Translations under genes and position numbers: made by a program
Assembly (NCBI GenBank): GCA_003240625.1
Contig: QFMX01000013.1
Location: 1 to 61,546, forward strand
Reading direction: 5' to 3'
DNA length: 61,546 nucleotides
DNA from: Sphingomonas taxi
GTDB taxonomy: Bacteria > Pseudomonadota > Alphaproteobacteria > Sphingomonadales > Sphingomonadaceae
The notes under the pieces: model-generated
What the model saw: only the letters and a program-made list of their open reading frames with translations
Told to the model about the DNA's origin: nothing
The model's database searches: none
In this document: positions 56,262-61,546 of the stretch, in pieces
Numbering within the stretch: position 1 is the stretch's first letter
How the letters are laid out: each line of letters opens with the position of its first letter

Positions 56262-57726
56262 CCCGCTCGTCTACTCGGCCACGCCCACGGGTGCTGCGCT
56301 CCATAACAGCACGGCGCTTGAGCGCTGGCTGATCGGCCCTGTCGGCTCGGGCAAGACGACGGCGATGATTATGGACATGTTCATGCGGATGCTGCACCAG
56401 ACGCCGCATCCGCGGACGAAGAAGCGGCAGACGCGGTTCGTCGTCATCCGCGAGAGCTACCCGCAGCTCGTGAGCACCACGATCAAGTCGTTCATGGAGT
56501 GGGTCGGGCAGTATGGCAAGCTGTCGGGCCAGTCGCCGATCAAGTGGGCGTGGAACGCGCAGCTGCCGGACGGCACCTTCATCGAGACCGAGATACTGTT
56601 CTACGCCATGAGCGAGGGGTTCGACACGAGCAAGCTGCGCTCGCTCGAAGTCACGGGCGTCTACCTGTCGGAGTTCGCGGAACTGGCGCGCGAGATCGTC
56701 GACGTGGCGGCTACACGCTTGCGCTACCCCAAGACACACACGAAGCTGGTCGACGGCTACGACCACGGGCCTAGCTGGCTGGGCATCGTCGGCGAGAGCA
56801 ACGCGCCGCCCGAGGCCAGTCACTGGTATGAGCGGTTCGAGATCAACCGGCCGGCCAACTGCGCGGTCTTCAAGTATCCGCCGGCGCTGATCCGCGAGTT
56901 CAACGAAGCGACGGACAAATACGAATACACCGACAACCCCGAAGCAGAGAACATCGCGCACCTGCCGGGCGGGTTCGCCTACTACCACAACATGATCGCG
57001 TCCATGTCGGACGAAGCGATCGACAACCTCGTGCTTAACAACTACGGGCGCGACCTGTCCGGGCGCCCGGTCTACCCGCGGTTCTCGCGGGTCAAGCACG
57101 TCGTCGACGCCGACACGCTGCTGCCCAACGTCAACTATCCGGTCATCATCGGGCTGGACCCCGGCCTCAACGCGGCCGCCATACTCGGGCAGATGGGTAA
57201 CCTCGGCTCGCTCAACGTGCTCGACGAGGTCGTGACCGAGGGGCTGACGTTCGAGACGTTCATCGACGAGCATCTGATCCCCATGCTGAAGCAGCGCAAG
57301 TATGTGAACTGCAAGTTCCAAGCGGTGATCGACCCAGCCGCCATCGCGCGCAACGCGATGAACGAGCTGACCTCGCACGAGATGCTACGCAAGAAGGGCA
57401 TCCCCACCAAGTTCGCGGTGACCAACAAGCTGCAGCCGCGCATCAAGGCGGTCGAGCACTTCCTGCAGCGGGACGGCATGCTGCGCGTGAGCAGCGGGTG
57501 CACGGTCCTGATCGGCGGGTTCGAGGGCGGCTACCGCTACCAGCGCGTCCGCGGTGCTGCCGGCCGGGTCTACAAGCCCGAACCCGAGAAGAACCGCTTC
57601 TCGCACCCGCATGACGGGCTGCAATACATGTGCCTTGAGTATATCGCCGAGACCAGCCTGCAGGGCGCGCGGGACCGTGAGCGGGCGATGCGGCAGCAGC
57701 CATCCGGGTCGCGGCGCTTCGCCTGA
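56254..57726 (+). CDS. terL: Terminase large subunit
   Basis: A 490-residue packaging motor and nuclease. Walker A is GPVGSGKT (residues 28-35). The Walker B region is VTGVYLSEFAEL, where Ser replaces the usual Asp before Glu. The nuclease domain has motif I IIGLDPGLNAAA, motif II VIDPAA and motif III HPHDGLQYM. The ATP-driven motor should load DNA through the portal encoded next. The start overlaps the small subunit. Confidence 0.93.
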   Translation: MSDPLVYSATPTGAALHNSTALERWLIGPVGSGKTTAMIMDMFMRMLHQTPHPRTKKRQTRFVVIRESYPQLVSTTIKSFMEWVGQYGKLSGQSPIKWAWNAQLPDGTFIETEILFYAMSEGFDTSKLRSLEVTGVYLSEFAELAREIVDVAATRLRYPKTHTKLVDGYDHGPSWLGIVGESNAPPEASHWYERFEINRPANCAVFKYPPALIREFNEATDKYEYTDNPEAENIAHLPGGFAYYHNMIASMSDEAIDNLVLNNYGRDLSGRPVYPRFSRVKHVVDADTLLPNVNYPVIIGLDPGLNAAAILGQMGNLGSLNVLDEVVTEGLTFETFIDEHLIPMLKQRKYVNCKFQAVIDPAAIARNAMNELTSHEMLRKKGIPTKFAVTNKLQPRIKAVEHFLQRDGMLRVSSGCTVLIGGFEGGYRYQRVRGAAGRVYKPEPEKNRFSHPHDGLQYMCLEYIAETSLQGARDRERAMRQQPSGSRRFA

Positions 57727-57732
57727 AACGAA

Positions 57733-57767
57733 GAACCCCTGCACACCCGGAGAGGATGCAGGGGTTC
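57733..57767 (+). promoter_or_regulatory. Intergenic hairpin between terminase and portal
   Basis: An 11-bp stem GAACCCCTGCA / TGCAGGGGTTC with a 13-nt loop in a 174-bp gap. No T-run, so processing or weak termination is possible. Confidence 0.5.
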
Positions 57768-57900
57768 AAGGCGCTCCACACACCAGACACACAACCGAGA
57801 CACGCCGCGAGGGTGCCGCGAAAGGGTCGTGCTGACCGTATAACCCCGTTGAGCCGCGAGGTCAACAGTGGTATTCCGGCTCTAACCACGAGGACGCGCC

Positions 57901-59967
57901 ATGAATGATCTCGGCTTCGACATCGACGATATACTGTCCTCGTCCGGCACCGGGCTGCTGACCTACCAAGACGAGGTGCGCGACGAGCTGGCAGAGTTCG
58001 ACAGCATCATCCGCGACTACGACCTCTCGGCGATGCAGATGAAGCTCGCCACCTACGTCGAGGAACGCTTCTTTGAGGCGCGCAACGCGCGTCGCGCCGA
58101 GGGCGTCGACGAGGAAATGGACAAGAGCGCGCGCGCCTACAACGACACCTACAACCCCGAAGACGCTGCGATGGTGGCCGCGACCAGCGACATCTACGCG
58201 CCGATGACCAAGACGAAGTGCCGCGGGCTGCAGAACTGGATCATGGACATTCTCGCCAACGCCGAGGACAAGCCGTGGACCATGACGGCCAGCCCCGAGC
58301 CGGACGTGCCGGGCTGGATGCAGGAAGAAATCGTGCAGCGCCTCGAAGCCGAGGTGCTGGCGAACGGCGTGACCGGCGACCTCGCGCAAATGGCGAAGCA
58401 GATGAAGGAGCTGGCGAAGAAGCACAGCGCCGAGCTGGCGAACGAGGCGACCGAGCGCATGGAGCAGCGGGTCTATGACCAGCTGCTGCAGTCCGGGTGG
58501 CGCGACCAGTTCCGACAGTTCATCGACGACCTGTCCTACATGCCGTCCGCGGTCATGTTCGGGCCGTCTGTCGAGATGCGCCGCAAGCTGCGCTACAACG
58601 GCGACAAGGCCGAGGAAATCCACGTTCCGGTCCACGTGCTGCGGCGGGTCAACCCGCCGGACTTCTACCCGGCGCCCGGATCGAGCGACACGCAGACGGC
58701 ACCGTATCTGTGCGAGGTGCGCGTCATGACCAGCAGCCAGTTGCTGGACGCCACCAACCTGTTCGGCGTCGACCAGTCGGCCGTGCGCAAGCTGCTGCAG
58801 AAGAACCCCAACGGCCACACCATCGCCGATCGCCAGAGCGCGGACCGGCCGGCCGGGGTGACGAACACCAGCGGCCCCGCTCGGGTCTACGAGACCATCG
58901 TCTACTACGGCGCGGTCGACGGCCGGGTGCTGATGGAGCACGGCATCCTCGACGTGGACCCGCAGGGTCACGAGGAAATGGAGGTGTGGGTCTGCGACGG
59001 GCTGGTGCTGCGCGCGCTGCGCAACCCGTATCCGCTGCAGCGCCGACCCTATCACAGCTCGTCGTTTCTCAAGCGCTCGGGCAAGTTCTGGGGCACCAGC
59101 CTGCCGTCCGTGCTGGGCAACCTGCAGCGCATCGTCAACGGCGCGGTGCGCAACCTCGTGCGCGACATGTCGTTCTCGTCGGGGCCGATCGGCGAATACG
59201 ACATCGAGCGCATGGTCAGCGAGGATCGCGTCGACGAGTTCAGCCCCTACCGGCTGTTCGCGGTGAAGCCCGACTACACGCAGGGCGGCGCGAGCGCGAT
59301 CCGCTTCCAGCGCCTGCCGTCGAACGCGCAGCAGTTCGTATACGTCTACGATCGCTACGTGAAGGAAGCCGACGACGTCTCGGGCATCCCGGCCTACGTG
59401 ATCGGCAACCCGAACGTGGCCGGCGCCGGGCGGACGCTGGGGGGCCTGTCGCTGCTGATGGGCAACGCGGCCAAGGGCGTGAAGCGCGTCATCGCCGATC
59501 TGGACAAGGACATGATCGAGCCGATCGTGACCATGTTCTACGAACTCAACCTGATCTACAGCCCCGACGACAGCATCAAGGCCGACGCGGTCGTGGTGGC
59601 GCGCGGGGCGTCGGGGCTGCTGCAGCGCGAGCTGTCGCAGAGCCGGGCCGCCGAGGTTCTGCCGATGCTCACGCAGGGCGCGCAGATGGGTCTGGTCGAG
59701 CCGGCGGCGATCTCCACCGTCATGCGTGACATTCTCAAGTCGCTGGGCTACCCTGAAGACCTCGTCATCGACCCGGACCGGGAACGTCTCTTGGAGATGC
59801 TGGGTCAGATGGCGGGATCAGGCGGCGGTGCGGGGCCGTTGACGGACGGTCGTGCGTCCTCCAGCCCCGGTATGTCGCAGCCCATGCTGCCAGCCCCCTC
59901 GCCGGGCGTGGCGCTTGACGGGCGCTCCATGCCGCCGCCTGATCCATCTGCTGCAGAGCGCATCTGA
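57901..59967 (+). CDS. Portal protein
   Basis: A 688-residue portal, in the size range of podoviral portals. Helical N-terminal part (ARRAEGVDEEMDKSARAYND) and typical portal segments: ATSDIYAPMTKTKCRGLQNW, FKRSGKFWGTSLPSVLGN-like FLKRSGKFWGTSLPSVLGNL, and GVKRVIADLDKDMIEPIVTM near the C-terminal wing. It forms the ring through which DNA is packaged and the tail attaches. GAGG precedes the ATG. It directly follows the large terminase. Confidence 0.88.
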   Translation: MNDLGFDIDDILSSSGTGLLTYQDEVRDELAEFDSIIRDYDLSAMQMKLATYVEERFFEARNARRAEGVDEEMDKSARAYNDTYNPEDAAMVAATSDIYAPMTKTKCRGLQNWIMDILANAEDKPWTMTASPEPDVPGWMQEEIVQRLEAEVLANGVTGDLAQMAKQMKELAKKHSAELANEATERMEQRVYDQLLQSGWRDQFRQFIDDLSYMPSAVMFGPSVEMRRKLRYNGDKAEEIHVPVHVLRRVNPPDFYPAPGSSDTQTAPYLCEVRVMTSSQLLDATNLFGVDQSAVRKLLQKNPNGHTIADRQSADRPAGVTNTSGPARVYETIVYYGAVDGRVLMEHGILDVDPQGHEEMEVWVCDGLVLRALRNPYPLQRRPYHSSSFLKRSGKFWGTSLPSVLGNLQRIVNGAVRNLVRDMSFSSGPIGEYDIERMVSEDRVDEFSPYRLFAVKPDYTQGGASAIRFQRLPSNAQQFVYVYDRYVKEADDVSGIPAYVIGNPNVAGAGRTLGGLSLLMGNAAKGVKRVIADLDKDMIEPIVTMFYELNLIYSPDDSIKADAVVVARGASGLLQRELSQSRAAEVLPMLTQGAQMGLVEPAAISTVMRDILKSLGYPEDLVIDPDRERLLEMLGQMAGSGGGAGPLTDGRASSSPGMSQPMLPAPSPGVALDGRSMPPPDPSAAERI

Positions 59968-60026
59968 CTTTCCGCGTGACACGTCGCTACCGCCGCGCTA
60001 TCTTCGCCGCGAGGCAACGGCGCGTT

Positions 60027-60042
60027 CAAACCCGCGGGTTTG
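60027..60042. repeat. Palindrome site 37 (spacer CGCG)
   Basis: Isolated site after the portal gene, more than 5 kb from site 36. Confidence 0.9.
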
Positions 60043-60072
60043 GACACAGGGGCAACGGACGGGGATCGGGAT

Positions 60073-60375
60073 ATGGCTGGCACACTACCGCGCATGGACA
60101 ACGAGGACGTTGACCGTGGCGCTGTCGTTTACGACATCGTCAAGGGGTCGGGAACGGTCCGACACATCTACCCGGACGGACGGGTAGGGGTCGAGTTCGC
60201 CAGCGAACCCAACAAGCTCGCGGTCTACAGCACCCGCACCGGGCAGCTGTCCGGCGCGCGGCAGCGCACCCTGTTCTGGTCGCAGCCCTACATCGTCCCG
60301 CCGCCGAAGCAGCGCAGCAAGTATGACGCGTATCAGCAGATCGCGTCGACGCTCGCCGCGCTCGTGTCCAACTGA
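60073..60375 (+). CDS. Small hypothetical head-region protein
   Basis: A 100-residue protein. The ATG at 60073 is preferred over a TTG inside palindrome 37. A short beta-rich core (GTVRHIYPDGRVGVEFASEP) resembles an SH3-like or KOW-like module. No firm family. Confidence 0.55.
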   Translation: MAGTLPRMDNEDVDRGAVVYDIVKGSGTVRHIYPDGRVGVEFASEPNKLAVYSTRTGQLSGARQRTLFWSQPYIVPPPKQRSKYDAYQQIASTLAALVSN

Positions 60376-60390
60376 TAGGGAGCCGCGACC

Positions 60391-61464
60391 ATGGCAAAGC
60401 AGCCCGACGTCCGCAAGTCGCTGCGGCACACCAACAACGCGCGCGGCGACACCAGCGTCGAGTTCAACCACACCGAGCAGAACACCGACGGCTCGCTGAT
60501 GGCGCGTCACGAGCGCATGTATCGCAACGTCGGCCTCGACGCGACGCCGACGTTCTCCGTCGCGGCCGAGTTCGACGAGATCGTTCGCATTGTCGCGTTC
60601 AACTTCCCGGCCGGCGTCGCGGCCACGCTGCAGTTCGTCATCGGCTGCCACAGCGGCGAGGACTTCAGCGACGTCGTCCACGAGGGCATCCCCGTGGTCG
60701 TGTCGGCCGACGACACGATCATCACGATCCCCTTCAGCGGCCGCTTCCGCTTTCTGTTCAAGGGCGGCTGGCCCGAGGAAGCGCGCATCGGGGTCGTGCG
60801 CCAAGAGCGCATCCCGACCGAGGACTTCGGGTTCGGCGGCGAGCTGGACTGGCAGCCGACCGGGCTGCTGGACTGCCGCGCCGCGGGCCTGTTCCAGCAA
60901 GAGGTCAACCAGCACGGCCGCTTCCGCTGGGTCGACACCGGGCGGGACTGCGGCTGGCAGAGCACGGGCGAGCTTCAGTGCCGGGCCGACGGCCTGTATG
61001 AGCGCCAGCGCAACGAGGCGGGCGACTTCCGCTGGACGCGGATCGCCACCGACTGCCAGTGGGTGCCCACGGGCGAGCGTCAGTGCCGCACCGATCACCG
61101 CGAGTGGCAGCTTGAGCGCAACCGCGCGGGCGACTACCGCTGGACGCAGACGAGCGACGCCTGCGGCTACGACCCGACGTATCCGCTGCCGTGCGGCGGC
61201 TGGGCCTTCGGGCCGGGCGACGTGCGCGATCCGGCGGCGACGGTCGAGCTGACCGACTGCGTCGACGACGTGGGGCAGGGCATCTGGCTCTACCCGACAC
61301 CGGGGCCGGGCCACACGGTCCCGGTCTACGACTGCACCGCCGACTTCTACTGCTTGGAGCCGGACGACATCGAAGGCTACGCGTCGAACACCACGATCAC
61401 GGGCGTCCGCAACATGTGCTACGACGGCACGTCCTGCGGCTGCGACAACAACCACGCCGACTAA
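60391..61464 (+). CDS. Structural protein with three Cys-rich repeats
   Basis: A 357-residue protein. Residues 1-150 are a beta-rich domain (FNFPAGVAATLQFVIGCHSG). Then come three ~34-residue repeats, each W-x-P/S-TG...CR...FRW...DC (WQPTGLLDCRAAGLF; WQSTGELQCRADGLY; WVPTGERQCRTDHREW). The C-terminal third is also Cys-rich. It sits between portal and the window end, so a capsid decoration or fibre role is likely. GGAG precedes the ATG. Confidence 0.65.
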   Translation: MAKQPDVRKSLRHTNNARGDTSVEFNHTEQNTDGSLMARHERMYRNVGLDATPTFSVAAEFDEIVRIVAFNFPAGVAATLQFVIGCHSGEDFSDVVHEGIPVVVSADDTIITIPFSGRFRFLFKGGWPEEARIGVVRQERIPTEDFGFGGELDWQPTGLLDCRAAGLFQQEVNQHGRFRWVDTGRDCGWQSTGELQCRADGLYERQRNEAGDFRWTRIATDCQWVPTGERQCRTDHREWQLERNRAGDYRWTQTSDACGYDPTYPLPCGGWAFGPGDVRDPAATVELTDCVDDVGQGIWLYPTPGPGHTVPVYDCTADFYCLEPDDIEGYASNTTITGVRNMCYDGTSCGCDNNHAD

Positions 61465-61485
61465 GGCAAACACAGGAGAACCAAC

Positions 61486-61546
61486 ATGGGCTTCGTTACT
61501 TGCCGCCACGTCGGCGAAGCGCTCATCAACTGGCTGGAAACCAACA
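61486..61546 (+). CDS. N-terminal fragment of an unknown protein
   Basis: The first 20 codons (MGFVTCRHVGEALINWLETN) of a gene cut by the window end. AGGAG lies 7 nt before the ATG. Function not visible. Confidence 0.7.
   Translation, partial: MGFVTCRHVGEALINWLETN

Noticed and set aside
57727..57900. Possible tRNA in the terminase-portal gap (GGTTCAAGG looks like a T-loop)
   Set aside because: No acceptor, D-arm or anticodon stem can be drawn around it; the segment is one arm of a simple hairpin.

Overview
The window is a 61.5-kb piece of a GC-rich, tightly packed, tailed double-stranded DNA phage genome of podovirus type. The evidence is a large terminase and a long portal, a P22/N4-like coat protein, short-tail and connector-like proteins, an internal transglycosylase and a very large injected-type polyvalent protein, with no tape measure or tail sheath. 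An M15 peptidoglycan peptidase and a lytic transglycosylase point to a Gram-negative host. The high GC content and sigma-70-type promoters would suit an alphaproteobacterium, but the host is inferred. No phage RNA polymerase, integrase, tRNA or CRISPR array was seen. Both ends are cut inside genes, and the two ends do not join in frame.

Layout. Positions 1-22921 (+): lysis peptidase, scaffold-like protein, major capsid protein, connector and tail proteins, a GNAT acetyltransferase, internal virion proteins, a 2581-residue polyvalent protein and a small HExxH protein. Positions 22924-52953 (-): one long leftward block. Its distal half carries replication and recombination functions: primase-helicase, a putative single-stranded DNA-binding protein, MazG, SNF2 helicase, VRR-NUC nuclease, Cas4/RecB-like nuclease and family A DNA polymerase. 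It also carries a secreted repeat protein and a MoxR ATPase next to a VWA/metallopeptidase protein. Its proximal half (about 44-53 kb) is a run of small unknown early-type genes. Positions 52954-53661: a non-coding divergent control region and candidate origin. Positions 53662-61546 (+): two unknown early genes with their own promoters, then small and large terminase, portal and the start of the head genes.

The most unusual feature is a genome-wide family of 37 short palindromes, CAAACC-N4/5-GGTTTG. They lie inside structural genes in different reading frames, at gene junctions and in the control region. Their spacing shrinks steadily from 3-4 kb in the virion genes to 0.05-0.6 kb near 50-54 kb. 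In 13 leftward genes the palindrome itself supplies the GGAGG ribosome binding site, and in eight genes it holds the stop codon. The leftward block also has a recurring module: a TTGACATAAG-type promoter, then a GC-rich hairpin at the transcript start, then (mostly) the palindrome/RBS, then ATG. Together these suggest a phage-encoded DNA-binding protein acting on the whole genome (stoperator-like, partition-like or packaging-like) combined with translational control. Two phage helix-turn-helix proteins are candidate binders.
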